Positions 25,059-34,986 of a DNA stretch of 64,000 bases are shown one piece after another (the first letter of the stretch is position 1; the number at the start of each line of letters is the position of its first letter). Source of the DNA: Micromonospora endolithica (lineage in GTDB: Bacteria > Actinomycetota > Actinomycetes > Mycobacteriales > Micromonosporaceae). Both the position numbers and the translations under genes were made by a program. Location: contig NZ_RBAK01000014.1 of the NCBI RefSeq assembly GCF_003626595.1, positions 104,559 through 168,558 of the forward strand, read 5' to 3'. The notes beneath the pieces are model-generated. The model made no database searches and was not told the origin of the DNA. It was given only the letters and a program-made list of their open reading frames with translations.

Positions 25059-26684
25059 TCAGCCGGCGAGGTCGCGCCGCCGGTAGCGGGCCACGCCGGC
25101 CACCCCGACGAGCACCGCCAGGACGGTCATGACCACGCAGGCGGGGATGTTCGGGTCGACGTCCGGTACCGCGGCGAGATGCCGGAAGGGCGAGAGTCCA
25201 CCCACCCAGGGCGGCGCGCCGGTGCTGTCCGCGACCACCTGGAGCAGGAAACCGCCCGCGCCGGGCAGCACACCGACCGCCAGCACCGCACGGGGGGTCC
25301 ATCCCAGGGCGAGGATCCCCGCGCCCAGGCAGAGCACCACGATCGGCGCGACGTTCCCGGTGCCGGCCAGGGCCGCGGTCAGCGGGAGGTCCGCGTCGAC
25401 GATGGCGGCACCGCACCAGGTGGCGACACCGGCGACGGCGAGGAGCACCGCCACGCCGGCGAGGGTGGCGGCGACCTCGGCGCCGACCAACCGGACCCGG
25501 GTGACCGGCTGGGCGTGCAGCGCGGTCAATCGGCGGTCGTTCTCGGCCGCCGCGAACGCCGCCACGCGCAGCGCGGCGAAGGCGCCGACCGGCACCGCGA
25601 GCAACGCGAACAACGCCGCCGCGTAACCCCGGACGCTGCCGAGACCCGCGAAGCCGGCATCGGCGGCGAGCGTGGCGAAGCGCGGATTGTCGGCCAGGAA
25701 GGCGGTCATCTCGGTGGCGAGCACGCCGATCAGCAAGAAGTACGCGGCGACGCCGGCCGACCAGCCGGCGAGGGGACGCAGCAGCCGTCGTACCGCGAAG
25801 GCCTCGACCGAGCCGAGCAGCCATCGTCGTGGCCGTCGCCCGGCGGACGCCACCAGCAGCCCGCCGTGCGCGTCCCGCCGGCCGGCGAGAGCCGACGCGG
25901 CGGCGGCCACCGCGACCACCGCCACGGCCAGCACCGCCAGCGGCGCCGGCCAGTCGTCGTGGTAGGGCCGGCTCAGGGCGAGCAGACCGTACGGCGACAA
26001 CCACCGCAACCATCCCAGGGCGGGCACCCCGTCACCGACCATCCGGGCCAGCAGGGCGAGGCCGAGCACCGCCGTGGCGGCGCCACTGGCGCCGGACCGG
26101 GTGGGGAACACCTGGGCGGCGAGGGTCGCCACCGCCACGGCGAACATGCCGGCCAGAGCGATGCCGGCGCCGTGCAGGACCGCACCGACCGGCGGCGTGC
26201 CGGCGGCGAGGAGCGCCCCGGTCACCCCGGTCGCGACGACCGCCATGGCGGCCAGCAGGACGGCGAGGTGCCGGCGGACCACGGCCGGGAGTCCGAGCGG
26301 GCCGGCGAGCACGAGGTCCCACCGGCCCCCCTCCTCCTCGCCACGGGTGATCCGGGTGGCCGCGAGCAGACCCCACACCGACACCAGGACGGCGAGCACG
26401 GTGCCGGTCCGCCAGACGGCGAAGCCGCCCGGGGTGTCCAGGGCGACCGGCTCACCGAACAGGGTCCGGACCGCCGGGTTCTCGGCCAGGGCGGCCAGCG
26501 CGGCGGCGTCCAGGGCGTCCGAGACGGTGCGCTGGTAGGTGACCGCGACCAGGGCGGACATGCCGCTCGCCACGGCGAGCACGATCAACGCGCCGCGACG
26601 GACCTGACGCAGGGCGAGCCGGCCCACCGCGTGCCCGGCCTCGCGGGCGTGGTTCACCACCGGAGTCGCGTACCCGGGGGTCAC
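25059..26684 (-). CDS. ABC-2 type exporter permease
   Basis: 541 residues with about 12 hydrophobic segments arranged as two similar halves, each starting with a Arg-rich segment then a long loop. This fused ABC-2 form occurs in actinobacterial antibiotic or lipid exporters. The start overlaps the stop of the ATPase gene by 4 bases. Substrate unknown; no regulator gene is attached. Confidence 0.88.
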   Translation of the reverse strand: MTPGYATPVVNHAREAGHAVGRLALRQVRRGALIVLAVASGMSALVAVTYQRTVSDALDAAALAALAENPAVRTLFGEPVALDTPGGFAVWRTGTVLAVLVSVWGLLAATRITRGEEEGGRWDLVLAGPLGLPAVVRRHLAVLLAAMAVVATGVTGALLAAGTPPVGAVLHGAGIALAGMFAVAVATLAAQVFPTRSGASGAATAVLGLALLARMVGDGVPALGWLRWLSPYGLLALSRPYHDDWPAPLAVLAVAVVAVAAAASALAGRRDAHGGLLVASAGRRPRRWLLGSVEAFAVRRLLRPLAGWSAGVAAYFLLIGVLATEMTAFLADNPRFATLAADAGFAGLGSVRGYAAALFALLAVPVGAFAALRVAAFAAAENDRRLTALHAQPVTRVRLVGAEVAATLAGVAVLLAVAGVATWCGAAIVDADLPLTAALAGTGNVAPIVVLCLGAGILALGWTPRAVLAVGVLPGAGGFLLQVVADSTGAPPWVGGLSPFRHLAAVPDVDPNIPACVVMTVLAVLVGVAGVARYRRRDLAG

Positions 26685-27598
26685 CGGTCGGCCTGACCGT
26701 AGTAGTCGAGGAAGATCTCCTCCAGCGTGGGCTCCCGCACGGTCAGAGCGGTGACCTCGGCCGCCGCCAGGGCCCGCAGGGCCGGCCCGGGCGGCCCGGT
26801 GAAGGTGAACCGCAGCATGGATTCACCCTCGCGCGCGACGTCCTCGACCCCGGCGACGCCGCCGAGGTCGGGCCCGTCTCCGGTGTGGCGCACCAGCACC
26901 TCGGCGCGGTGCAGCCGGCGCAGGTCGGGCACCGTGGCGACGTCGACCAGCCGGCCGGCGCGCAGGATTGCCACCCGGTCACACACGGCCTCCACCTCGG
27001 CGAGTTGGTGGGAGGAGAGGAAGACGGTGCGTCCGTCGTCGCGGGCCTCGGCGACCGCGCGACGGAACTCGCGTTCCATCAGCGGGTCCAGCCCACTGGT
27101 GGGCTCGTCGAGCACGAGCAGCGGGGCCCGGGTGGCGAAGGCCGCGACCAGCGCCACCTTCTGCCGGTTGCCGGTGGAGTACGCCCGGCCCGGCTTGGAC
27201 AGGTCGAGGTCGAACCGCCGGACGAGTTCGTCGCGGTAGGCGCGGTCGACGCCGGGGCCGGTGGCGGCGAGCAGGTCGAGGGTCTCCGCGCCGGTCAGGT
27301 GCGGCCAGAGCGCCACGTCCGCGGGCACGTACGCCAGCAGCCGGTGGGCCCGCGCCACATCGCCGGCGTCGGTGTCGAAGATCCGCGCCCGGCCCGCCGT
27401 CGGGCGGGCCATCCCGAGCAGCAACCGGATGGTGGTGGACTTGCCGGCCCCGTTGGGCCCGAGGAAACCGAAGACCTCACCAGCGGTGACGGTGAGGTCC
27501 AGGTCGTCGAGGGCGAGCAGTCGCCCGTAGCGCTTGCTGAGGTGTTCGGTGCGGATCGCGGGTGGCTGCACGGTGGCCTCCGGGGCGGCGTCGGTCAA
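26681..27598 (-). CDS. ABC exporter ATP-binding protein
   Basis: 305 residues. Walker A GPNGAGKST (47-55), a variant signature YSTGNRQKV, Walker B LLVLDEPTSGLDPL and the H-switch FLSSHQLAE are all present. The C-terminal extension is of the drug-exporter (DrrA-like) type. The last 4 bases overlap the permease start. Together the two genes form a complete half-transporter of the ABC-2 class. Confidence 0.93.
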   Translation of the reverse strand: MTDAAPEATVQPPAIRTEHLSKRYGRLLALDDLDLTVTAGEVFGFLGPNGAGKSTTIRLLLGMARPTAGRARIFDTDAGDVARAHRLLAYVPADVALWPHLTGAETLDLLAATGPGVDRAYRDELVRRFDLDLSKPGRAYSTGNRQKVALVAAFATRAPLLVLDEPTSGLDPLMEREFRRAVAEARDDGRTVFLSSHQLAEVEAVCDRVAILRAGRLVDVATVPDLRRLHRAEVLVRHTGDGPDLGGVAGVEDVAREGESMLRFTFTGPPGPALRALAAAEVTALTVREPTLEEIFLDYYGQADR

Positions 27599-27704
27599 GG
27601 ACCGCCGACCAGGCTTCCCGGCACACCGTGCACAACGTACTAGGTGGGGGCAAGGGCCACCAGCCCGTCGCCGCCACCGTGATCGCGGCGGTCGACCGGG
27701 CTCG

Positions 27705-27730
27705 CCCGGGCCGCCGGTGCGCGGCCCGGG
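27705..27730 (-). terminator. Hairpin after relA
   Basis: Arms CCCGGGCCGC/GCGGCCCGGG with a 6-base loop, 10 bases past the relA stop on the minus strand. No T-tract. The rest of the 141-base gap holds no gene. Confidence 0.6.
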
Positions 27731-27739
27731 GTCGGTCGG

Positions 27740-30247
27740 TCAGGCGCCGGAGGTGACCCGGTAGGCGTCGAAGACGCCGTCGACCTTGCGGACGGTGGCC
27801 AGCAGGTGCCCCAGGTGTTTCGGGTCGGCCATCTCGAAGCTGAACCGGCTCACCGCCACCCGGTCCCGGGTGGTGGTGACGGTGGCGGACAGGATGTTGA
27901 CCCGCTCCTCGGAGAGCACCCGGGTGACGTCGGCCAGCAGCTTGTGCCGGTCCAGGGCCTCGACCTGGATGGCGACCAGGAACGTGGAGGCCGAGGTCAG
28001 TTTCCAGCTCACCTCCACCACCCGCTCGTCCTGGGCGCGCAGGTCCTCGGCGTTGGCGCAGTCGTCGCGGTGCACGCTCACCCCGCCGGAGCGGGTGACG
28101 AACCCGAACACCGAGTCCGGTGGGACCGGGGTGCAGCACCGGGCCAGCTTGATCCAGACGTCACTGACGCCCCGGACCACCACGCCCGGATCGGCGCTGC
28201 TCTGCCGGCTGCGCGGCGGCCGGGTGGCCACGGCGGTCTCGGCGATGTCCTCCGCCGCGCCCTCCTCGCCGCCGTAGGTGGCCATCAGCTTCTGCACCAC
28301 CGACTGCGCGGAGACCTGACTGTCGCCGACCGCCGCGTAGAGCGACGCCACGTCGGCCAGGTGCAGGTCGCGGGCGATGGCCATCAGGTTGTCCGAGGTC
28401 AGCATCCGCTGCAACGGCATGCCCTGCTTGCGCATCGCCTTGACGATCGCGTCCTTGCCCTCCTCGATCGCCTCCTCGCGGCGCTCCTTGTTGAAGTACT
28501 GCCGGATCTTCGTCCGCGCCCGCGGGCTCTTGACGAAACCCAGCCAGTCCTGCGTCGGGCCGGCCGTCTCGGACTTCGAGGTGAAGATCTCGATCACGTC
28601 GCCGTTGGACAGCGTGGACTCCAGCGGCACCAGCTTGCCGTTGACCCGCGCCCCGATGCACTTGTGCCCGACCTCGGTGTGCACCGCGTACGCGAAGTCC
28701 ACCGGCGTCGACCCGGTCGGCAGCGGGATGACGTCACCCTTGGGGGTGAAGACGTACACCTCCTGGCTGGACAGGTCGAAGCGCAGCGCGTCGAGGAACT
28801 CGCTCGGGTCGGCCGCCTCCCGCTGCCAGTCCAGCAGCTGCCGCAGCCAGGTCATCTCGTCGATGTGCGCGGGCGGGCCGACGATCTGGGTGCCCTTGTG
28901 CTCCTTGTACTTCCAGTGCGCGGCGATGCCGAACTCGGCGGTCCGGTGCATCGCGTAGGTGCGGATCTGCATCTCCACCGGCTTGCCGGTGGGCCCGATG
29001 ACCGTCGTGTGCAACGACTGGTACATGTTGAACTTGGGCATCGCGATGTAGTCCTTGAACCGGCCCGGCACCGGCTGCCAGTTGGCATGGATCACGCCCA
29101 GCGCCGCGTAGCAGTCGCGCACCGTGTCGACCAGGATCCGCACACCCACCAGGTCGTAGATGTCGTTGAAGTCGCGGCCCCGCACGATCATCTTCTGGTA
29201 GATCGAGTAGAGGTGCTTCGGCCGGCCGGTCGTCTCCGCCTTGATCTTGGCGGCCTTGAGGTCCGTCTGCACCTTCTGGGTCACCTGGCGCAGCAGCGCC
29301 TCGCGCTGCGGCTGGTGCTCCCCGATCAGCCGGTTGATCTCCTCGTAGCGCTTCGGGAACAGCGTGCCGAAGGCGAGGTCCTCCAACTCCCACTTGATCG
29401 TGTTCATGCCCAGCCGGTGGGCCAGCGGGGCCAGGATCTCCAGCGTCTCCTTCGCCTTCTGCTCCTGCTTCGGGCGGGGCAGGAAGGTGAGGGTGCGCAT
29501 GTTGTGCAGCCGGTCGGCCAGCTTGATCACCAGGACCCGGGGGTCCTTGGCCATCGCCACGACCATCTTGCGGATCGTCTCGGCCTTCGCCGCGTCACCC
29601 AGCTTGACCTTGTCCAGCTTCGTCACGCCGTCGACCAGCAGGGCGACCTCGCCACCGAAGTCGGCGCGCATCTGGTCCAGCGAGTATTCGGTGTCCTCGA
29701 TGGTGTCGTGCAGCAGCGCGGCGACCAGCGTGGTGGTGTCCATGCCCAGGTTGCCCAGGATGGTGGCCACCGCGAGCGGGTGGGTGATGTAGGGGTCGCC
29801 GGACTTGCGGTACTGCCCGGAGTGCCAGCGGGCCGCCGTGTCGAAGGCCCGCTGGAGCAGCCGCGCGTCGGCCTTGGGGTGGGCGTCCCGGTGGGTCGAG
29901 ATCAGGGGTTCGAGGACCTCACTGACCTGCGACGTCTGCCAGGGGGCGTTGAACCGCGCCAGCCGCGCCCGGACCCGACGGCCGGTGGGCGCGTTGGACA
30001 GCGCGAACCCACCGCTCGGCGACGGGTCGATGGAGAGGTCGCCGGACACCTCGTCGGCACCGTCCGGAACGCCGCCGACCGTGCGGGTGACGCTGGGCGC
30101 CACACCACCGGGCTCGCCGGAGCCGTTGCCGGCCACCGTCGCCCGGCCGGCCGCGTCCACGTTCCGATCGGTCGCCGAGCCGTCCGCGTCGCCTGTCGGG
30201 TACACCGTGCCCTTGCCCTCCACCGGAGGGACGACATCGTGGGACAC
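27740..30247 (-). CDS. relA: Bifunctional (p)ppGpp synthetase/hydrolase (RelA/SpoT)
   Basis: Makes and degrades the alarmone (p)ppGpp in the stringent response. 835 residues: disordered N-terminus, hydrolase HD domain (about 135-290, with HDTIEDTEY at 180-188), synthetase domain (about 330-460), TGS domain (VFTPKGDVIPLPTGSTPVDFAY region) and C-terminal ACT domain (about 760-835). GTG 30247 is preferred because GAGGAGG lies 5 bases upstream; the longer frame adds 47 Arg-rich residues without a ribosome-binding site. Order with apt and secDF is conserved in actinobacteria. Confidence 0.97.
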   Translation of the reverse strand: MSHDVVPPVEGKGTVYPTGDADGSATDRNVDAAGRATVAGNGSGEPGGVAPSVTRTVGGVPDGADEVSGDLSIDPSPSGGFALSNAPTGRRVRARLARFNAPWQTSQVSEVLEPLISTHRDAHPKADARLLQRAFDTAARWHSGQYRKSGDPYITHPLAVATILGNLGMDTTTLVAALLHDTIEDTEYSLDQMRADFGGEVALLVDGVTKLDKVKLGDAAKAETIRKMVVAMAKDPRVLVIKLADRLHNMRTLTFLPRPKQEQKAKETLEILAPLAHRLGMNTIKWELEDLAFGTLFPKRYEEINRLIGEHQPQREALLRQVTQKVQTDLKAAKIKAETTGRPKHLYSIYQKMIVRGRDFNDIYDLVGVRILVDTVRDCYAALGVIHANWQPVPGRFKDYIAMPKFNMYQSLHTTVIGPTGKPVEMQIRTYAMHRTAEFGIAAHWKYKEHKGTQIVGPPAHIDEMTWLRQLLDWQREAADPSEFLDALRFDLSSQEVYVFTPKGDVIPLPTGSTPVDFAYAVHTEVGHKCIGARVNGKLVPLESTLSNGDVIEIFTSKSETAGPTQDWLGFVKSPRARTKIRQYFNKERREEAIEEGKDAIVKAMRKQGMPLQRMLTSDNLMAIARDLHLADVASLYAAVGDSQVSAQSVVQKLMATYGGEEGAAEDIAETAVATRPPRSRQSSADPGVVVRGVSDVWIKLARCCTPVPPDSVFGFVTRSGGVSVHRDDCANAEDLRAQDERVVEVSWKLTSASTFLVAIQVEALDRHKLLADVTRVLSEERVNILSATVTTTRDRVAVSRFSFEMADPKHLGHLLATVRKVDGVFDAYRVTSGA

Positions 30248-30467
30248 CGGCCTCCTCACCGATCGCCGGGTGGCGCCGGCCGTGCGGCCGACGCTGCTGT
30301 ACAACCGGCCGCCGGGCCGGCGTGTTCCGCGCCGGCCCCCGGACCGGGTCCTTCCGCGCCGCCGGGAGGTCACCCACCCGGTCAGCAAAGGGCAATGCTA
30401 CCCGTACGCACGGTGCCCCGCCGCTCCGCCGGACGGCCCGCACCGCCTCCGCCCGACGGTCCCGGGG

Positions 30468-31034
30468 TCAAACGGTCAGCAGGGCATGCACCGGACGCGG
30501 CGCCAGCCGCGCCCGGCCGCCGAGGAAGCCCAACTCCATCAGCACGGTGAATCCGGCCACGGTGCCGCCCGCCCGCTCGACCAGATCCAGCGTCGCCTCG
30601 GCGGTGCCGCCGGTGGCCAGCACGTCGTCCACCACCAGCACCCGGTGCCCGGCGGTGAACGCGTCCTGGTGCACCTCCAGGGTCGCCTCGCCGTACTCCA
30701 GGGCGTAGGAGGCCGAGTACGCCGCCCGGGGCAGCTTCCCGGCCTTGCGCACCGGCACCACGCCCAACCCCGTCGCGTACGCGATGGCGGCGGCGAGGAC
30801 GAACCCACGGGCCTCGATGCCGACCACCGTGTCGAACGAGTCACGCCCGTGGTACCCGATGATCCCGTCGATCACCTCGCGGAACACCGGCCCGTCGGCG
30901 AACAGCGGCATCAGGTCCTTGAACAGCACGCCGGGCTTGGGGAAGTCGGGCACGTCCAGCACCCGGCTGGCCACCAGTCGCGCGACCTCGGGGCCGCTGT
31001 CCCCGCGTACTCCGGTGCTGTGGGTCTCCGTCAC
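30468..31034 (-). CDS. apt: Adenine phosphoribosyltransferase
   Basis: Salvages adenine to AMP using PRPP. 188 residues with FPKPGVLFKDLMPL near the N-terminus, GIEARGF and the PRPP-binding VLVVDDVLATGGT. GTG start. It lies between secF and relA, the usual actinobacterial order, and is separated from secF by a strong hairpin. Confidence 0.96.
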   Translation of the reverse strand: MTETHSTGVRGDSGPEVARLVASRVLDVPDFPKPGVLFKDLMPLFADGPVFREVIDGIIGYHGRDSFDTVVGIEARGFVLAAAIAYATGLGVVPVRKAGKLPRAAYSASYALEYGEATLEVHQDAFTAGHRVLVVDDVLATGGTAEATLDLVERAGGTVAGFTVLMELGFLGGRARLAPRPVHALLTV

Positions 31035-31060
31035 GGCAGTTCCGCATCCCTTCCACGACG

Positions 31061-31102
31061 ACGGCGTCCTTCATGCTGCTCGCACAGCATGAAGGACGCC
31101 GT
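31061..31102. terminator. Hairpin between secF and apt
   Basis: Perfect 18-base arms (ACGGCGTCCTTCATGCTG and complement) with a 6-base loop. It lies 31 bases past the secF stop and 26 bases before apt on the minus strand. It probably ends the yajC-secD-secF transcript. Confidence 0.85.
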
Positions 31103-31133
31103 TCGCTCGGTTCCTACCGGGTCGCCCGGGTGG

Positions 31134-32336
31134 TCAGCGCCGCTTGGCGCCGCCCGGACGGTTGCCGCTGCCACCGGCCGGCCGCCCGCCCCGGGCCCCG
31201 GAGGACCGCTTGGCGGCGGGTCGGGCACCCACCTTGGGCGCGGCTCCGGCGAGCGCGGCGGGCTCCGCGTCCACCGGCTCGGCCTCGGTCTCCCCGGTGG
31301 CCGCCCGCGCGGCCGGCCGGCCGGGCGTCTCGCCCCGGGCGATGGCGCTGCGCCGCGCCGCGATCCGCTTGCGGTGCGCCTGGATCCGCGGGTCGCGGTT
31401 CTTCATCATCACCAGCAGCGGGGTGGCCAGCAGGATCGAGGTCAGGAAGGCCACCGCCATGCCGACGAAGAGCACCAGACCGAGGTCCTTGAGGGTGCCC
31501 GCGCCGAGCAGGAAGGCGCCGATGAACAGGATCGAGCCGACCGGGAGCAGCGCGACGACCGAGGTGTTGAACGACCGCATCAGGCTCTGGTTCAGCGCCA
31601 GGTTCGCGGCCTCGCCGTACGTCTGGTTGTTGTTGGCGGTGATCCCCCGGGTGTTCTCCTGCACCTTGTCGAAGACCACCACCACGTCGTAGAGCGCGAA
31701 GCCCAGGATGGTGAGGAATCCGATCACGGTCGACGGGGTGACCTCCAGCCCGACCGCCGAGTAGATGCCGGCGGTGAGGACCAGGTTCATCAGCAGCGAC
31801 GCGATGGCCGCGACGGCCATCTGCCACTCGAACCGCAGCACCAGGTAGATCGACACGACGGCCAGGAAGATGACCAGGCCGAGCAGCGCCCGGGACGTCA
31901 CCTGGTCGCCCCATGCCTTGCTGACCCGGTCACCGGAGATCTGGTCGACGTTGATCCCGAACGACTGGGCCAGCGCGGTGCGCGCGGCCGTGTCCTGCTC
32001 CGGGCCGAGCTGGGTGGTCTTCAGCTCGTAGAACTCTTCACCGGTGCCGCCGCCGCCGACCTGCTGGGCGGTGACCACCCTGGCCTCGTCGCCCTGCTCG
32101 GCGAGGATCGTGTCGGTTCGGGACTCAACCTCCTCCAGGGTGCCGACGCTGGCCGGCACCCGCAGCACGTTGCCGCCGGCGAACTCGATGCCGGGGTTGA
32201 ACCCTCGGATCAGGAAGCTCGCCAGGGCCAGCAGGACCAGCACCCCGGCCACGGTGAACCACAGCTTCCGCCGGCCGACGACGTCCAGACCGGCCTCGCC
32301 CCGGTAGAGGCGGCTAGCCAGACCACTTCCAGCCAT
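31134..32336 (-). CDS. secF: Protein translocase subunit SecF
   Basis: Auxiliary Sec translocase subunit that uses proton motive force to aid export. 400 residues: first membrane helix, a large extracytoplasmic P1-like domain, then five helices with FLTILGFALYDVVVVFDKV and related RND motifs, and a basic Ala/Gly/Arg-rich cytoplasmic tail (about 80 residues). ATG 32336 lies one base past the secD stop. Confidence 0.95.
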   Translation of the reverse strand: MAGSGLASRLYRGEAGLDVVGRRKLWFTVAGVLVLLALASFLIRGFNPGIEFAGGNVLRVPASVGTLEEVESRTDTILAEQGDEARVVTAQQVGGGGTGEEFYELKTTQLGPEQDTAARTALAQSFGINVDQISGDRVSKAWGDQVTSRALLGLVIFLAVVSIYLVLRFEWQMAVAAIASLLMNLVLTAGIYSAVGLEVTPSTVIGFLTILGFALYDVVVVFDKVQENTRGITANNNQTYGEAANLALNQSLMRSFNTSVVALLPVGSILFIGAFLLGAGTLKDLGLVLFVGMAVAFLTSILLATPLLVMMKNRDPRIQAHRKRIAARRSAIARGETPGRPAARAATGETEAEPVDAEPAALAGAAPKVGARPAAKRSSGARGGRPAGGSGNRPGGAKRR

Positions 32337-32337
32337 C

Positions 32338-34263
32338 TCAGGCCTCCTTGACGCGCGGGTTGCGGGGCTTCGCCGGTTCGACGCCACGAGGCGGCAGGAC
32401 CCGGCCCAGGCCGCTGACCCGGGGGGACAGGAACGCCCGGGTGCGGGCGAACATGGTCATGATCGGGTGCCGGAACAGGAACACCACGACCAGGTCGAGC
32501 ACGGTCGCCAGGCCGAGCGCGAAGGCGAAGCCCTTCACCGTGCCGACCGAGACGATGTAGAGCACCACCGCCGACATGATGGTGATGGCGTTGGCCGAGA
32601 TGATCGTCCGACGGGCCCGGATCCAGGCGCGGGAGACCGCGCTGCGCGGGCTGCGCCCCTCCTGGATCTCGTCCTTGAGCCGTTCGAAGTAGATGACGAA
32701 CGAGTCCGCCGCCACACCGAGCGACACGATCATGCCGGCGATCCCGGCGAGGGTCAGGGTGAAGCCGATCTGCCGGCCGAGGAAGACCAGCGCGCCGAAC
32801 ACCAGCAGCGCCGACAGGATCAGGCTGAAGAAGATCACCGAGCCCAGCAGCCGGTAGTAGAAGAAGGAGTAGATGATGACCAGCAGCATGCCGATGCCGG
32901 CGGCGATCAGACCGGCCCGCAGGTGGCTGGCGCCCAGGCTGGCGGTGACGTTCTGCGACTCGGCCGGTTCGAAGGTCAGCGGCAGCGCGCCGAACCGGAG
33001 CTGGCCGGCGAGCTTGCTGGCCTCGGCGTTGGTGAAGTTGCCGGTGATCTGCGAGTTGCCGGTCAGCACGCCCTGGATCTCCGGCGCGGAGACGATCTCG
33101 TTGTCCAGCACGACGGCGACCAGGCACTTGCCGGTGTCGCCGAGCGCCGCGGCGTCACACGCCTGACCCTCGTTGTTGAACGCCTCGCGGGTCAGGCCGG
33201 TCCACTTCTCCTGGCCGGAGCCGGAGAAGTCGAGGCTGACCACCCACTGGTTGGTCTGGTCGAGCACCGCGTTGGCGTCGTCCACGTCGGTGCCGAGCAC
33301 CTTCGCCTGGTCGAGCAGGTATTTCCCGGCGCCGCCCTGGCAGGCGACGACCTGCTGGTCCTCCGCGGAGATCGACGCCGGCGGCCGGTCGTCGAGCTGG
33401 GCGCAGGTGATCTGCGGGACGTTGAACTGCATCTGCGCCGGCAGCACCGCGACCTCACGGCCGGTGAGCCCGGCGAACGGCTTCAGCTTCTCGGCCAGCG
33501 ACGGGTCGGCGGTCAGGTCGGCCGGGGCCTGCAGGGCGGTGGCGGCGGCCCAGGCGGCCGGGCCGACCTTGGCCTCGACCGCCTTGCGCTGCTCCTCGAT
33601 GCCCGCCGTCACCGGCGGGGCGCTGGCGCTCGGCGTGGGCGCCGCGGCGGACGAAGACGCCGACGGCGAGGCACTGGGGCTGGGCGACGCGGGCGCCGCG
33701 CCGCCCTGACCGCCGGCCGGCGACGCGGTCGCGGCGACGCTGCTGCTGACCCTCGGCGACGGGGTCGCGCCGGCCGACGGCGTCGCGCCACCGGACGGCG
33801 CCGGGGAGGCACTGCCGGAGGGCGCCGGGGAGGCCGGCGGCGGGTTCGCCGCGGCACCGCTGCCGTCAGCGATCTTGAGGACCTTGCGGAACCGCAGCTC
33901 GGCGGCCTCGCCGACCTCGCTGATGTCGCGGTTCTCGCCGGGCAGGGAGACGACGATGTTCCGGTCGCCCTCGGTGACCACCTCGGCCTCGGCCACGCCG
34001 AAGGCGTTGACCCGGCTCTCGATGATCCGGCGGGCCTCCTCAAGGTTCTCGGAGTTCGGGGCCCGGCCGTCGACGGTGTTGGTCGCCTCCAGCGTGAGCC
34101 GCGTGCCGCCGACCAGGTCGAGGCCGAGGCGCGGCTCCAGCCGGTCCTTCCAGCCACCGCTGGCGCCGCCCGCGAAGAACACCAAAAGGTATAGGACGAC
34201 GAAGACGGCCCCGAGTACGGCCAACTGCCGTCCGGGGCGCATCTGTCCCTGAGGTGGTGCCAC
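32338..34263 (-). CDS. secD: Protein translocase subunit SecD
   Basis: 641 residues: first helix (about 13-32), GLDLVGGTRLTLEA motif, P1 domain interrupted by an Ala/Pro/Ser-rich linker (about 134-220), further P1/P4 sequence and five C-terminal helices with the SecD/RND signature (GIAGMIVSLGVAADSFVIYFERLKDE). GTG start. Works with SecF and YajC at the SecYEG channel. The long linker is an actinobacterial feature and is likely extracytoplasmic. Confidence 0.95.
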   Translation of the reverse strand: MAPPQGQMRPGRQLAVLGAVFVVLYLLVFFAGGASGGWKDRLEPRLGLDLVGGTRLTLEATNTVDGRAPNSENLEEARRIIESRVNAFGVAEAEVVTEGDRNIVVSLPGENRDISEVGEAAELRFRKVLKIADGSGAAANPPPASPAPSGSASPAPSGGATPSAGATPSPRVSSSVAATASPAGGQGGAAPASPSPSASPSASSSAAAPTPSASAPPVTAGIEEQRKAVEAKVGPAAWAAATALQAPADLTADPSLAEKLKPFAGLTGREVAVLPAQMQFNVPQITCAQLDDRPPASISAEDQQVVACQGGAGKYLLDQAKVLGTDVDDANAVLDQTNQWVVSLDFSGSGQEKWTGLTREAFNNEGQACDAAALGDTGKCLVAVVLDNEIVSAPEIQGVLTGNSQITGNFTNAEASKLAGQLRFGALPLTFEPAESQNVTASLGASHLRAGLIAAGIGMLLVIIYSFFYYRLLGSVIFFSLILSALLVFGALVFLGRQIGFTLTLAGIAGMIVSLGVAADSFVIYFERLKDEIQEGRSPRSAVSRAWIRARRTIISANAITIMSAVVLYIVSVGTVKGFAFALGLATVLDLVVVFLFRHPIMTMFARTRAFLSPRVSGLGRVLPPRGVEPAKPRNPRVKEA

Positions 34264-34511
34264 GGCTGTCCTGTCTCCCTGTACGGTCGCGCCGCTACCA
34301 CAGCGGCGAGGTCGGACGGTCCCCCGGCCGACGGTTTACCAGACCCGACGGCGCGGGCGGGCACCGCCAGCAGCGCCGGCGCACGGGGCGTCGACGGTCG
34401 TGCCGGCGTGCCGACGCCCGGCGTCGGCACTACTATCCAGTTTTGCGGGCGCGTCCGCTGCCCCGGCGGTCGATCCGGCCGGATCCCGGGGGACCGGTCA
34501 CGATCGGCGGG

Positions 34512-34850
34512 TCACTCCTTGACGGTGTCCGCGTCCTCGGTGACCGGGTCCTCGACCCGCTCGGCCCGGGTGACGACGCGGGCGATGGCGGGACGGGCGT
34601 AGCGGGTCTGCACGCCGGGGGCCACCTCGAGCATGACCGTGTCGTCGTCGACCTCGGTCACCGTGCCGTAGAGCCCGCCGATGGTGACGACCTCGTCGCC
34701 AGCGCCGAGGGCGGACTGCATCGCCTCGGCCTCCCGACGCCGCTTCTGCTGGGGGCGGATCATCATGAAATACATGACGCCGAAGAGCAGCGCGATCATG
34801 AGGATGGGCGTGAAACCGCCGGCCCCGCCAGCATTTTGTGCGTAATGCAC
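34512..34850 (-). CDS. yajC: Preprotein translocase subunit YajC
   Basis: 112 residues from GTG 34850, which has GGGAAGG 8 bases upstream. One membrane helix (ILMIALLFGVMYFMMI) followed by RPQQKRRREAEAMQ, the YajC signature, and a small cytoplasmic domain (GDEVVTIGGLYGTV). It leads the secD-secF group; a 248-base gap without genes separates it from secD. The longer frame starting at 34892 lacks a ribosome-binding site. Confidence 0.92.
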   Translation of the reverse strand: MHYAQNAGGAGGFTPILMIALLFGVMYFMMIRPQQKRRREAEAMQSALGAGDEVVTIGGLYGTVTEVDDDTVMLEVAPGVQTRYARPAIARVVTRAERVEDPVTEDADTVKE

Positions 34851-34986
34851 GATGTTGACCTTCCCATTGGCCTCCGCCGGCACGAGGGGCACCGGAGCGG
34901 AGGCGGATTCTCACATCCTGTACAGACCGGCGCGAGTCTAGTCGCTACACCTGTGAACGCCGCATGCGGTGCAGATCACGTTCGAA

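Noticed and set aside
27806..30550. 914-codon plus-strand frame
   Set aside because: Antisense to relA.
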